64,000 nt of DNA, from assembly GCF_012290005.1 (NCBI RefSeq), contig NZ_JAAXMS010000002.1, forward strand, positions 682,001 through 746,000, given 5' to 3'. The notes below the pieces were generated by a model, which made no database searches, was not told where the DNA came from, and was given only the letters and a program-made list of their open reading frames with translations. Below, in pieces: positions 1 to 11,887 of this stretch (within the stretch, counting starts at the first letter, position 1; each line of letters begins with the position of its first letter). The position numbers were made by a program, and so were the translations under genes. This DNA comes from Crateriforma spongiae (GTDB taxonomy: Bacteria; Planctomycetota; Planctomycetia; Pirellulales; Pirellulaceae).

Positions 1-2659
1 TACCGCGGTTGCGAACAACGATTTCGTACATCACGTCTTGGTCGACGGGTGCGGGCGCCGGCGGGTCGTTGATCGACAATACCAGGTCGGCGATGGCTTC
101 GACGGCGGTTCCCAAGCTGACTTCCGCTTTGCCGGCGGCGGTACCGCGGCAATCGAACGCAAAGACTTGTTCGCCGGTCGTCGTCATTTGACAGCGGAAG
201 TCATAACTGCGTCCTGCCTTGGGCGACAGCGAATCGATCTTCCATCGCAGTTGGCTTCCGTTGACGCTGGCTCCGTCCAACCCACCCAGGTACTTCACAC
301 CGGGCGGCAGGGTCAGCGTCGCCACGACGTGCTTGCTGACGGCGGTGCCGACGTTTTGCAGGTCCAAGTGATAGGACGCTTCGCTGTTTTGGTACTTCAG
401 TTCGGGACCGCTCAGCACGGCTTCAAACTTGGCGGCACTGACGCGGATGACTTTTTCCGCTTCGGCACGCAGTTCCAGATCGCCCGCGGCCAAACCGTGG
501 ATACGCAAATCTTCCAAGTCCTGGGCGGTCAGTTCGACTTCGAACTGTGCTTCCTTGCCGGCCGGAATGTCACCGACCTTTTGCGATTGAGGCGTTGCGG
601 AATTTGGTGACAGCGTGAACACGACGTTTGGTGCCACACCGTCGCCGGGGTTCAGCACGCGAACCTTGTAGGATTCCGATTCGCCGTAGACGACTTCGTC
701 GGGACCGTCGATGAACAGAGCCAACTTCGGTTGCTGGACACGCACCTTGGCGACACTTCGCTGCGGCACCAGCGTCCAATCGACATCGACGTCATACAAG
801 CCGCTACGCATCGCTTTGAGTTGCATGGTCAACGTTTCGCTATGTCCGGCGGGCAGGCGATCGATCGTCCAAACCAAACGTTCGGCGGAATCTTCGGGGC
901 CACTTTCCACGCTGCCGTCGGTCGTTTGCTGGCCTTTGACCTCGGCCCAGTCCGGGACCAACGCACGCACCAACAAGCCTTCGGCGTCGATGCTGCCCCG
1001 GTTTTCCACGCGGACAACGTAGGGTCGCGTCTGGCGAATCATCATCTCCGCCGGGCCCTGCGTGATCACACGGATGGACGGCAATTCGGTTGCGACGGCG
1101 GTCTCGCCGGCGTTCAATTGGCGTGCTGACCGATCCGAGGTCGCGGGGATCGACATCGCCGGGATGCCGCCCTGGTTGATCTCGGTCATGGATGAACCGC
1201 TGGCCGACAACGAATTCCCAGTCGTCGCTGGTTTGGATGCCGCGGTGGACGATGCAGCGTTTGCGGGCATCGAAACGGCGGCGGCATCACGTTGGCCGTA
1301 TGGATCGGTGGCCGCGAAATTATCGGAACCGTTCGTCGATTCGGTTTGCGCCGGGGTGCTAGCCGCTGGCGGCATCTGCAGTGCCGGTGGCGTACTGACG
1401 GTGTCTTTGTTGGGGTAACCGGTCAATTGTCCGTTGGTGGTGGCGCTGCCGGTCGGTGACGCCAGCGCGTCGCTGGGAGCCGGCGGAATCGCCAAGCTGG
1501 GCGACGGTTGCGACGCCGCGTAGGGCTGCGAAGTCGGCGGTTGCAGTGTCGTTGCCGATTCGGTCGCGATTGCGGTGTCGGCCGGCGGCGTCAATGCGAC
1601 ATCTTGTTGCACCGGAGCAGCCGGCGTCTTGGCGATGGTTGTGACTTCCGCCGAAGGCACCGGCTGCTTGGGCTTCGGTGCCGGCTTTGCTTCGGCTTTG
1701 GCGACCGTGTTCTTCGACTGCGGTGCTTCGGCTTGGCGACGTGACGATCCGCTCGTCTCGGGCTTTGATTCTGCGACGTCGGCCGATGCCGGGGCGTTGG
1801 TCTTTGTCTGCGTCTTCGCCTTGGTTTCTTCGGTCGGCGTTAATTTTCGGCGAGCGACACGCGGGACCAAATCGTCGATGGAATCGTCGCTTCGGATCTC
1901 GCGACGACGCTGTTGAATGCTTTCGACGGCCGATAGCTTTTCCTCGGTCATGTCACGACTGGACAGACGCGACGACCGGCGGCTGCTGGACTGATCCGAC
2001 AGAGGGCTGGTCGAACGACTGACGACGGCGGGTTGTTCGACCGTGGGCACGTCGATCGTGCTGGTGGTGCGACGACGAACAATGCGAGTGTCATCGGCGG
2101 GCGGCTTGGGAATATTGGACACTTGCGATCGCGGCGCGGTTGTCCGGGGTGCTGGTGCCGGACGCGGCATGGGCGCCGGTCGCGAGGTGCTCGCGGTCGC
2201 CGAAGGATCCCGGATGGGCTGTGGCACGTTGCGGCTGTTGGACGATTGCACCTGGTGATAGGGAATGCCGTCCCAATCCGCCGGTTCGGGCGCCGGCACG
2301 CTGCCGGGATTGATCGGTGCCGCAGCGGTTCCGGGTGAGGAGGATGACGACGATCGGCTGCCGAACAACCCGTCCAACAACCCGCGGCCGCTACTATTGC
2401 TCCTGCTACTGTTGCTGGACGACGACGTCGTGCGTCCGCCGAAGATATTCAGGGCACGACGCGGCTGGCTGCTGGGCTGCTTGCCGATCACCTGGCGAAT
2501 CATTGATCCGTCGTGTGCCGCATTGCCGCCGACAGCGTGTGTCACCGCTGGCTGAGCCTGCGTCGCCGATTGCGCCATCGCTGGAACGGCCAAAGTAAAC
2601 ACACTGGCGGTGGCCAGCATGCCGTGCATCAAATAACGGGAAAGGGTGCCGCGTTGCAT
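1..2659 (-). CDS. Large exported protein with conserved DUF11/CARDB-like repeats (3' part cut off by window edge)
   Basis: Open reading frame running off the left edge; about 886 residues are visible. The ATG at 2659 gives a clear signal peptide (basic MQRGTLSRYLMHGML, then a hydrophobic stretch ending AVPAMAQ). Residues ~31-500 are low-complexity, rich in Ser, Pro, Arg and Thr. From ~528 there are at least four copies of a ~100-115 residue beta-rich unit (near 528, 645, 745 and 855), each with a pattern like YVVRVENRG / YKVRVLNPG / YHLDLQNVG / YEIVVRNRG, typical of DUF11 or CARDB conserved-repeat domains found in planctomycete surface proteins. Likely a secreted or surface-attached structural/adhesive protein. 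The function and full length cannot be read here. Nothing upstream on the same strand suggests an operon. Confidence 0.8.
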   Translation of the reverse strand, partial: MQRGTLSRYLMHGMLATASVFTLAVPAMAQSATQAQPAVTHAVGGNAAHDGSMIRQVIGKQPSSQPRRALNIFGGRTTSSSSNSSRSNSSGRGLLDGLFGSRSSSSSSPGTAAAPINPGSVPAPEPADWDGIPYHQVQSSNSRNVPQPIRDPSATASTSRPAPMPRPAPAPRTTAPRSQVSNIPKPPADDTRIVRRRTTSTIDVPTVEQPAVVSRSTSPLSDQSSSRRSSRLSSRDMTEEKLSAVESIQQRRREIRSDDSIDDLVPRVARRKLTPTEETKAKTQTKTNAPASADVAESKPETSGSSRRQAEAPQSKNTVAKAEAKPAPKPKQPVPSAEVTTIAKTPAAPVQQDVALTPPADTAIATESATTLQPPTSQPYAASQPSPSLAIPPAPSDALASPTGSATTNGQLTGYPNKDTVSTPPALQMPPAASTPAQTESTNGSDNFAATDPYGQRDAAAVSMPANAASSTAASKPATTGNSLSASGSSMTEINQGGIPAMSIPATSDRSARQLNAGETAVATELPSIRVITQGPAEMMIRQTRPYVVRVENRGSIDAEGLLVRALVPDWAEVKGQQTTDGSVESGPEDSAERLVWTIDRLPAGHSETLTMQLKAMRSGLYDVDVDWTLVPQRSVAKVRVQQPKLALFIDGPDEVVYGESESYKVRVLNPGDGVAPNVVFTLSPNSATPQSQKVGDIPAGKEAQFEVELTAQDLEDLRIHGLAAGDLELRAEAEKVIRVSAAKFEAVLSGPELKYQNSEASYHLDLQNVGTAVSKHVVATLTLPPGVKYLGGLDGASVNGSQLRWKIDSLSPKAGRSYDFRCQMTTTGEQVFAFDCRGTAAGKAEVSLGTAVEAIADLVLSINDPPAPAPVDQDVMYEIVVRNRG

Positions 2660-2861
2660 CCGTCGATCTCGCTTGGAGGTCCATAAGAAGATCTGGTTCA
2701 TCATCCAAGCTATCGGCTGTTCAGCTTATGACCTTTCAGCCAAATTGGTGGTTCGCAACAAAAATTCCAACCGCGTAAACTTTGACGACACCCGGCGGCG
2801 CCGCGCCGCAACGGTCGGCCTGCCGCGGACCAGCCCAGAAATCCTTGACGGAACCGCCACG

Positions 2862-3203
2862 ATGAATCGCAAAGAAAAGATCGAAGCCATGTTGGCGGAG
2901 GATCCCAAGGACGTTTTCTTGCGCTACAGCTTGGCGATGGAACTGCGTCGCGAAGGCCAACACGAAGACAGCATCCGTCGTCTGCGTGAACTGTCGCGTG
3001 AAACACCGCCCTACGTTCCGGCGTTTTTCATGGCCGCACAGCAATTGGCCGACCTGGGTCGTATCGACGAAGCCCGCACGTTTTTGCGTGACGGGATCGA
3101 ACAAGCCCGGGCCCAGAATGACGCCCACGCGGCGGCTGAAATGAGCGAATTGCTGGCTTCGCTGGGCCATTTGGGTGAATCCGACGAATCCGACGAGCTG
3201 TGA
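2862..3203 (+). CDS. Small TPR-type tetratricopeptide protein
   Basis: A 113-residue acidic protein starting MNRKEKIEAMLAEDPKD. It has two helical repeats (FLRYSLAMELRREGQHEDSI and a second around FMAAQQLADLGRIDEARTFL) matching the TPR consensus, so it is probably a small scaffold protein in the cytoplasm. The ATG at 2862 is preferred over in-frame starts further upstream because the family signature begins exactly there. It ends 3 bases before the recO start and so is the first gene of a tight rightward run through recO, a BamD-like gene and an LptE-like gene. No signal peptide is seen. The partner protein is unknown. Confidence 0.75.
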   Translation: MNRKEKIEAMLAEDPKDVFLRYSLAMELRREGQHEDSIRRLRELSRETPPYVPAFFMAAQQLADLGRIDEARTFLRDGIEQARAQNDAHAAAEMSELLASLGHLGESDESDEL

Positions 3204-3206
3204 AAC

Positions 3207-3989
3207 TTGGTCGGTGAAACTTCCATCGCCGTGGTGCTACGGACGGTCGAATTCAGCGAAACCAGTTTGATCGTCACGATGCTCAGTCGGGACTTCGGAC
3301 GCTTGTCGGCACTGGCCAAAGGGGCCCGTCGCCCGAAAGGTCCTTTCGAAGGTTCGCTTGACCTGTTGTCGGTCTGTCGTGTAGTCGTCATTCGCAAACC
3401 GCATGCGGGACTCGATCTGTTGACCGAGGCCAAGCTGCATCGCCGGTTCCGCGCGGCTGAAAAATCGCTGCAACGGACCTACGCCGGCTACTACGTCGCA
3501 GAAATGCTGCGGTTGCTGACGGATGATCACGATCCCCTGCCCGAACTGTACGACTTGACGATCCAAACCTTGACGCAAATCGACGGGACCGGAAACGTTC
3601 CCATGGCGCTGCTGCGTTTCGACACCGCGGCACTGAAACTGCTGGGCAATGCCCCCGGCTTGGATCGCTGTACGCATTGTGGTTCGTCGGTCCAGCCGGA
3701 ATCACGTTTGTCGTTTGCTTTGGATGCCGGTGGATTGGTCTGCCAAACGTGTCGATCGCGACAACAACAGGTGATCTCCCTGGGACGCGAAACGGTCGAC
3801 ATTCTTCGCGGGCTGTTCAACTTACCCCTGGACGTCCCCCAGGCGGATCCGTTTGCTTCCCGGCATTACGGTCCGATTCGGACGCTGATCAACCGATACT
3901 TGCAATCGCTGCTGGGCAAATCGCCACGGATGATGCCGTACCTGCCCAACCAACTGGAAACGGAATTTAACGGTCGAGGCGTGAAATGA
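3207..3989 (+). CDS. recO: DNA repair protein RecO
   Basis: A 260-residue protein of the RecO family, which with RecR helps load RecA onto SSB-coated single-stranded DNA. Residues 1-80 fit the N-terminal OB fold (VVLRTVEFSETSLIVTMLSR, then GRLSALAKGARRPKG, the typical K-G-A-R-R-P motif). A zinc-binding pair CTHC...CQTC lies near residues 155-187. The chosen start is TTG at 3207, directly after the upstream stop; a GTG nine codons further in would truncate the first OB strand. The stop overlaps the next gene as ATGA at 3986-3989, implying translational coupling. Confidence 0.93.
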   Translation: MVGETSIAVVLRTVEFSETSLIVTMLSRDFGRLSALAKGARRPKGPFEGSLDLLSVCRVVVIRKPHAGLDLLTEAKLHRRFRAAEKSLQRTYAGYYVAEMLRLLTDDHDPLPELYDLTIQTLTQIDGTGNVPMALLRFDTAALKLLGNAPGLDRCTHCGSSVQPESRLSFALDAGGLVCQTCRSRQQQVISLGRETVDILRGLFNLPLDVPQADPFASRHYGPIRTLINRYLQSLLGKSPRMMPYLPNQLETEFNGRGVK

Positions 3990-5317
3990 TATCAGCCCCA
4001 CAACCAAGTCCGATCTTGGCGTCCCGGCGACGCCATACCGCATTGACGACGACCTGGTCGTTGGTTGCATTGGCTTGCGTCACCGGATGTCAATCGATCC
4101 CGGGGACGCCGACGGGGTTCGGCGAAATCTTTGGCCGCCCCGACGAATCGATGGACACGACAGCCGAGCCGCCGGCACGCGAAAACCTGATTTCACAAGT
4201 CAGTCACACGACCGAAAGTGACATCGAACCGGCCGCCGCCGACAAGACCACCTGGGAAGCCACCCAGGACCAGGCAACCAGCGTGATGAACTTCGTCACC
4301 GGACGTGAACAGGTCGATCATTCAAAAGCCAAAGAACTTTACCAGCAAGGTGACGCAGAATTCCGGCGTGCCAGCGGCATGGATCGGCAGGAAGCGCAAG
4401 ACGCCTTTCTGGCGGCAGCCAAACTGTTCAAACGTGCCGCCGAAGCCGCACCGGGTACCGCGATCGAACAAGACGCCATGATGATGCGTGGTGAAAGTCT
4501 GTTCTTTGCCGATCGATTGCCCGACGCGGTCGACGTCTATCAAACGTTGCAAAAAGACTTTCCACGCAACCGACACAACGACCGCGTCGCCGCACGGCTG
4601 TTTTCGATCAGCCGTTACTGGATCGATGTCGAAAGGGCGACCGAAGATGATTGGTTCACCTTGGACCTTTTTGATCGCACCAAGCCGCGTTTGGATGCCG
4701 ACGGCAATGCCGTCCGTGTTCTGGACCAAATCCGCTACGACGACCCGACCGGACGGCTGGCCGACGATGCGACGATGGCCGCCGCCGCCGAATACATTCG
4801 CCAAGGAAAGTTCGAACGGGCGGATGAATTCTTGACCGATCTGCGAGAATCGTTTCCCGACAGCGAACACCTGTTCTTGGCCCACCTGATGGGCATTCGA
4901 TGCAAGCTGGAAGTTTACGCCGGCCCGCACTACAGCGCCCTGCTGTTGGACGAAGCCGACAAATTGGTCCAACAAACGCGGACCCGCTTCCCCGACAAAA
5001 TGCGGGACCAAAAGTACGCCGACATGGTCGCGCGTGCGGCCGCAGAAATTGATTACTTGAAAGCCGAAAAGCTGTTCAAACGCGCCCAGTATCGTGACAA
5101 GCAAAAGTACTTCGGCGCCGCGGCCGGCTACTATCAACGGATCTTGGACAATTATCCCGACACGCCGTTTGCCGAGACCGCCCGCGAACGATTGCAAGCC
5201 GTCAATGATCAACCGGTACGTCCGGCCAAGCGTTTGTCGTGGCTGCAGAACCTGTTCCCCGATCGTGGCAACAACAAGCCGCCGCTGGAACCGACCTACG
5301 AAACCATTCTGCGATAG
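3986..5317 (+). CDS. BamD-like TPR outer-membrane lipoprotein
   Basis: A 443-residue protein with a lipoprotein signal: basic N terminus, hydrophobic LVALACVTGC with lipobox V-T-G-C and acylated Cys at about residue 35. The rest is helical with several TPR-like units, for example AKELYQQGDAEFRRA near 115 and YYQRILDNYPDTPFAETA near the C terminus, the latter resembling YfiO/BamD repeats. BamD is the essential TPR lipoprotein of the beta-barrel assembly machine. The protein is longer than E. coli BamD (~245 residues), so a related scaffold role is possible. It overlaps recO by four bases and is followed 20 bases later by an LptE-like lipoprotein, giving an outer-membrane biogenesis context. 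Confidence 0.72.
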   Translation: MISAPQPSPILASRRRHTALTTTWSLVALACVTGCQSIPGTPTGFGEIFGRPDESMDTTAEPPARENLISQVSHTTESDIEPAAADKTTWEATQDQATSVMNFVTGREQVDHSKAKELYQQGDAEFRRASGMDRQEAQDAFLAAAKLFKRAAEAAPGTAIEQDAMMMRGESLFFADRLPDAVDVYQTLQKDFPRNRHNDRVAARLFSISRYWIDVERATEDDWFTLDLFDRTKPRLDADGNAVRVLDQIRYDDPTGRLADDATMAAAAEYIRQGKFERADEFLTDLRESFPDSEHLFLAHLMGIRCKLEVYAGPHYSALLLDEADKLVQQTRTRFPDKMRDQKYADMVARAAAEIDYLKAEKLFKRAQYRDKQKYFGAAAGYYQRILDNYPDTPFAETARERLQAVNDQPVRPAKRLSWLQNLFPDRGNNKPPLEPTYETILR

Positions 5318-5337
5318 TTCCGCGAGCAAATTTTGCC

Positions 5338-5907
5338 GTGTGCATTCTGATACAAACCGCCCGTCGTCGCTTCCGCCCCACTGTTGTTTTGTGGTGGGCC
5401 TCGGCGTTGATCGTGATGACGATCGGCGGTATCGGGTGTGCCCCCTATCAGTTCGGCAACGCGGGTCTGTTTCCTTCCGGCATCCGCACCGTTCACGTGC
5501 CGTCGGTCCGCAACGAAACGTTTCGTCATGAACTCGGACCACAGTTGCACGAAGCGCTCGTCCGTGAAATCGAAATGCGGACGCCTTATAAAGTCACCGA
5601 CAGTCCGGTGGCCGACAGCACGCTGGTGTGCACGATCCAATCGGAAATCAAGCATGTGCTGACCGAAACCGACAGCGACGATCCCCGTGCGTTGGACGCG
5701 GCCGTTGTCGTCAATGCAAACTGGATCGGTCGCGGCGGTGTCGCGTTGATGCAAGACAGCGTGATTCCGGAAAAACTATCAGGCATCACCTTCAGTAGCG
5801 ATTCGCGTATGGTCCCGGAAGCCGGTCAGTCGATCGACACCGCGAACCTGGAAAACGTCGAATTCATCGCTTCGCGAATCGTGTCTCAAATGGAAAGTCG
5901 CTGGTAA
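5338..5907 (+). CDS. LptE-like LPS-assembly lipoprotein
   Basis: A 189-residue lipoprotein: signal segment VVLWWASALIVMTIGGIGC with acylated Cys near residue 34, followed by APYQFGNAGLFPSGIRTVHV. The pattern GIRTVHVP..RNETFRHELGPQLHEALVREI matches the LptE family (LPS-assembly, DUF400-type), whose member plugs the LptD barrel in the outer membrane. The GTG at 5338 is preferred because it places the lipobox at a normal distance; an in-frame GTG at 5239 would lie inside the upstream gene and add about 33 atypical residues. Located just after the BamD-like gene, which supports an outer-membrane role. LptD itself is not in the window. Confidence 0.78.
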   Translation: MCILIQTARRRFRPTVVLWWASALIVMTIGGIGCAPYQFGNAGLFPSGIRTVHVPSVRNETFRHELGPQLHEALVREIEMRTPYKVTDSPVADSTLVCTIQSEIKHVLTETDSDDPRALDAAVVVNANWIGRGGVALMQDSVIPEKLSGITFSSDSRMVPEAGQSIDTANLENVEFIASRIVSQMESRW

Positions 5908-5967
5908 ACAACACGTTCGCTTTCCATGACGAGATCCCGCGAATCGATCACATCAAAAGGCCCCACC

Positions 5968-6816
5968 ATGCATTGGAATCTGGGACGCCGCGTGCTGGAC
6001 TTGACCGGTGTTCCCCACATCATGGGCATTCTGAACGTCACGCCCGACAGTTTCTCCGATGGTGGAAAATTCAACACCGTCGACTTGGCGGTGGCGGCCG
6101 CCACACGGATGCGTGACGAGGGTGCCGACATCATCGACATCGGTGGCGAAAGCACGCGACCTTACGCCGATCCCGTCGACGCCGACGAAGAACGCCGCCG
6201 CGTGTTGCCCGTGATCGAACGATTGGCCGCGGACTTGGACATCCCGATCAGCATCGATACACAAAAGGCCGTGGTTGCCCGAGAAGCGGTCGCCGCGGGT
6301 GCCGACATCATCAACGACGTGTCGGGATTGCAGGGCGATGCCGACATGTTGGACGTCGCCCTGCGGTGTGACGCCGGCATTTGCATCATGCACATGCGGG
6401 GCACCCCGCAAACCATGCAAGACGATCCGACGTACGATGATGTCGTCGCCGAAATTGCGCAGTACCTGACCGGGCGTCGTCGCGACACCGTCGCCGCGGG
6501 TATCGACGAATCCAGAATCTGTCTGGATCCGGGCATCGGTTTCGGCAAAACGCACGAACACAACTTGCAACTTTTGAAAGCCACCGATCGATTCGTGGCC
6601 TTGGGATCACCGGTGATGATCGGGCATTCACGAAAAGGCTTTATCGGCAAATTGATCGGTGACAAACAGGCCGATCGCACCGCAGGAACATTGGGCGTCA
6701 GTCTGGCCGTCGCGGCGGCCGGTGCACACGTCATACGTGTCCATGACGTGAAAGCCACCCGGGACGCATTGACCCTGTTTGAAGCCTCCGGCGGTTTGGG
6801 CAGCCGAAAAGCCTGA
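5968..6816 (+). CDS. folP: Dihydropteroate synthase
   Basis: A 282-residue TIM-barrel enzyme that condenses p-aminobenzoate with dihydropterin pyrophosphate in folate synthesis. All signature blocks are present: IMGILNVTPDSFSDGG near residue 18, DIIDIGGESTRPYA near 53, SIDTQKAVVAREA near 95, INDVSG near 113, LDPGIGFGKTHEHN near 186 and IGHSRKGFIG near 217. The ATG at 5968 is chosen; an in-frame ATG at 5926 adds 14 residues with no family similarity. The stop is followed one base later by the start of the glycosyltransferase, so the two are probably cotranscribed. Confidence 0.96.
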   Translation: MHWNLGRRVLDLTGVPHIMGILNVTPDSFSDGGKFNTVDLAVAAATRMRDEGADIIDIGGESTRPYADPVDADEERRRVLPVIERLAADLDIPISIDTQKAVVAREAVAAGADIINDVSGLQGDADMLDVALRCDAGICIMHMRGTPQTMQDDPTYDDVVAEIAQYLTGRRRDTVAAGIDESRICLDPGIGFGKTHEHNLQLLKATDRFVALGSPVMIGHSRKGFIGKLIGDKQADRTAGTLGVSLAVAAAGAHVIRVHDVKATRDALTLFEASGGLGSRKA

Positions 6817-6817
6817 C

Positions 6818-7942
6818 ATGCGGATCAATTTCGTCATCACCGAATTGTTCGTCGGAGGCGCCGAAAAATGCCTGACCGAATTGGCCATCGGACTCCATGG
6901 ATCCGGCGACGACGTTCGTGTGTTTTCCATCGCCCCCCTGCCCCAAGGGCCGCAAGCCAAGTTCGTTGAACGCTTGGCAGGTTACGGAATCGACATCGCC
7001 ACGGCGGGAACCTCGCAACCGCGGGGCGTGGCCAAGGCCTACACAACCTTGAAACGATGGATGTCGGCGGGCCCCGCCGACATCTGCCAGACCTTTCTAT
7101 TCCATGCCAACGTTCTTGGCACTCATGCATCAGCGGCCGCAACGCCGTCGACGGTGCGAATCGGTGGTCTGCGTGTCGCCGAACCGATTCGCTGGCGCAA
7201 CTGGCTGGAACGAACCGCGGTGCGTCGCATGGACCTGTTGGTCTGCGTCAGCAATCAAACACAAGCCTTTGCATCGGAGCACCTGCGTGCGAAAGCGTCA
7301 CAACTGCGCGTGATCCCCAACGGCATCGATGTTGGCCGCTTCGCGGATTGCCAACCGGCCGACTGGTCGCGGTGGGGATGGCCCAGGGACAGCCAGGTCA
7401 CACTGTTCGTCGGTCGTCTGCACCCGCAAAAGGGCCTGGATTTGCTGCAAGACCAGATCGATACCATCGCACCCGCCGGGTCTCGCCAGCGGCTTTGCCT
7501 GGTCGGCGATGGTCCACTGCGGGACGACTTGGCCCGTTGGTCCGAATCGGTCGGGCACGACCGGGTACGGGTTTTGCCGTGGCAAAGCGACGTTGCACCG
7601 CTGATGAAAGCTGCCAGGTTGCTGGTTTTACCCAGTCGCTACGAAGGGATGCCCAACGTGGTTTTGGAAGCCATGGCCGTTGGCACTCCGGTTGTGTGCA
7701 GTCGCGTCGAAGGCAGTCAAGAACTGCTGGGGCACCGGCATCACGAACAGACGTTTGCACCGGAGGACGCCGTCACCATGGCACGGTTGATTCAGCGACT
7801 GCAGACCGACGACGAATTGCGCCAACTGCTTTCCGGTGAAAACCGCCGTGTGGTTCAAGAGCAATTCTCGACCGTCGGCATGATCGAACACTATCGCCAA
7901 GTCTACCAAGACCTGCTTGCTGCTCGATCACGGATCAGATGA
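6818..7942 (+). CDS. Glycosyltransferase family 4-like protein (GT-B fold)
   Basis: A 374-residue GT-B glycosyltransferase. The N-terminal acceptor domain starts MRINFVITELFVGGAEKCLT (G-G-A-E motif typical of GT4). The C-terminal nucleotide-sugar domain has VIPNGIDVGRF near residue 165, LFVGRLHPQKGLDLL near 195 and the retaining E-x7-E element in RYEGMPNVVLEAMAVGTPVV near 275. It probably adds a sugar to a cell-surface glycan or lipid; donor and acceptor cannot be read. The start at 6818 lies one base past the folP stop. It is the last gene of the rightward run; the next gene converges on it. Confidence 0.88.
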   Translation: MRINFVITELFVGGAEKCLTELAIGLHGSGDDVRVFSIAPLPQGPQAKFVERLAGYGIDIATAGTSQPRGVAKAYTTLKRWMSAGPADICQTFLFHANVLGTHASAAATPSTVRIGGLRVAEPIRWRNWLERTAVRRMDLLVCVSNQTQAFASEHLRAKASQLRVIPNGIDVGRFADCQPADWSRWGWPRDSQVTLFVGRLHPQKGLDLLQDQIDTIAPAGSRQRLCLVGDGPLRDDLARWSESVGHDRVRVLPWQSDVAPLMKAARLLVLPSRYEGMPNVVLEAMAVGTPVVCSRVEGSQELLGHRHHEQTFAPEDAVTMARLIQRLQTDDELRQLLSGENRRVVQEQFSTVGMIEHYRQVYQDLLAARSRIR

Positions 7943-7977
7943 CCGACCGGATGCATCATCTGGCATGATCGCAGGCG

Positions 7978-8784
7978 TTACCGCAACCGCCCCCCGCGTT
8001 GCGACTTCGTCGATCGCGATGTCGAAACACTGGATTTGACTTGGGTGGTCCGCGACGCCTGTCGGACCGGAACGGTCTTCAGCCGCACGTCACTGTCAAA
8101 GCGAACGGGACTGAGCCCGCTGCCGGTCGGTTGGTCGTACGTCATCGGGTCGTCGGCGAAAGGATTGGCACGCGGATCCAGACGGTCCAGTGGTGCATCT
8201 TGTTCCGGCGGCGTGGTGATGCGACGCATCGGTTGTGGCGTCGCCGCTGGTGGGGCCATGGGATGGGCCGGCTGGTATTGCGATCCGGGCGGCGGCAACG
8301 GCTGGACTGGCACTGCATCGCTGGGCACTGCATCGCTTGGCACTGCATTGCTGGGCATTGCATCAATCGGAATCGGTTGCGGCACCGCCAGCGGTGGCGA
8401 CTGTTCCCACTGCTGCAGCGTTTGCAGGGTCGCCGCGTCACAGGCGTCGTCACATCCGCTGATGTCATCGCACTGGGTCACTTTTCCGTGGTGGTCACGG
8501 TCCAGAAACAATGCCCGTTCGATGCCGCCGGCCAACGCGTCCAGCGCCTTGTACAGCGGCGTTTGCGCGACGCTGAACTTGCGTTTGCCTGTCGATTCGC
8601 ACCCACAGTCGCACGACGGACAGTCCATCGACGCCGTCGCGCATTGGCCGCACTGGCAACCGTGGTCCGCCGATCCCGCGATGGCGGAACCGCCGATCAT
8701 CATCGACGAAAGACCGACGGTGACCGACATCAGGGCGGCGGCCAAACGCTGGCGGCGGGTGATGAAACTGGATCGAAAGGTCAT
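7978..8784 (-). CDS. Cys-rich exported protein with pentapeptide repeats, function unknown
   Basis: A 268-residue protein not matched to a known family. Residues 1-36 form a signal peptide (RRQRLAAALMSVTVGLSSMM then GGSAIAG). Just after it comes a dense cysteine cluster HGCQCGQC...CPSCDCGC, and a second small one CDDISGCDDAC near residue 108. A D/N-A-V/M-P-S pentapeptide array near residues 139-158 is encoded by a 15-base tandem repeat. The remainder is Pro/Gln-rich, ending in a basic Ser/Arg tail. Possibly a metal-binding or disulphide-linked periplasmic or surface protein; this is inference from composition only. It is convergent with the glycosyltransferase and divergent from aconitase. 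Confidence 0.7.
   Translation of the reverse strand: MTFRSSFITRRQRLAAALMSVTVGLSSMMIGGSAIAGSADHGCQCGQCATASMDCPSCDCGCESTGKRKFSVAQTPLYKALDALAGGIERALFLDRDHHGKVTQCDDISGCDDACDAATLQTLQQWEQSPPLAVPQPIPIDAMPSNAVPSDAVPSDAVPVQPLPPPGSQYQPAHPMAPPAATPQPMRRITTPPEQDAPLDRLDPRANPFADDPMTYDQPTGSGLSPVRFDSDVRLKTVPVRQASRTTQVKSSVSTSRSTKSQRGGRLR
8309..8368 (-). repeat. 15-bp tandem repeat, four units
   Basis: Four consecutive 15-base units beginning GGCACTGCATCGCT on the plus strand (8309, 8324, 8339, 8354). The first three are nearly identical and the fourth is diverged. It lies in frame in the Cys-rich exported protein and encodes the pentapeptide series with core D/N-A-V/M-P-S. In-frame length means copy-number change would not break the gene. 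Confidence 0.9.
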
Positions 8785-9140
8785 GGCATTCCTCAGGCTC
8801 TGTCTTGACAGCAGGGCTTATCGACGCGACAGAACCCGGACGAACAAGAGAATCGGCAGAAGCGGAACGCCTTTCCCAAACTGCCCGTTTTGAACCACCA
8901 GCGTCACCTCGGATCAGGTCCGACGGGGCGCCGGTCGCCGCCGGCCCGATCGACGCCCAAGAGTCCCCAGGAAAATGCCGATTCACGCCTGCTGGGGCAA
9001 AGATTCCGCCCGCGTGGCTTGGCAAAACTGGGCTGAACGCCACCGATTCGGGGCGTCAAGACAGAACGCGACGACGCGGTTAAACTGCGGGGCCAGTTGT
9101 TTTGAAGCCTTCCGATTCGCACGACAGAGAACCTTCGACC
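8785..9140 (+). other. Intergenic region between divergent genes, no gene seen
   Basis: 356 bases between the Cys-rich exported protein (leftward) and aconitase (rightward); it must hold both promoters. No RNA gene, repeat or convincing -35/-10 pair was recognised. The in-frame TTG at 9102 near its end is an alternative aconitase start. Confidence 0.5.
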
Positions 9141-11849
<2,709 letters not shown>

Positions 11850-11887
11850 TCAACCCCACCGCTGTTGATCACTTTGGCCGCTGAATC

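Noticed and set aside
4322-5542. Minus-strand open frame of 406 codons
   Set aside because: Shadow of the BamD-like and LptE-like genes, both supported by lipoboxes and family patterns.
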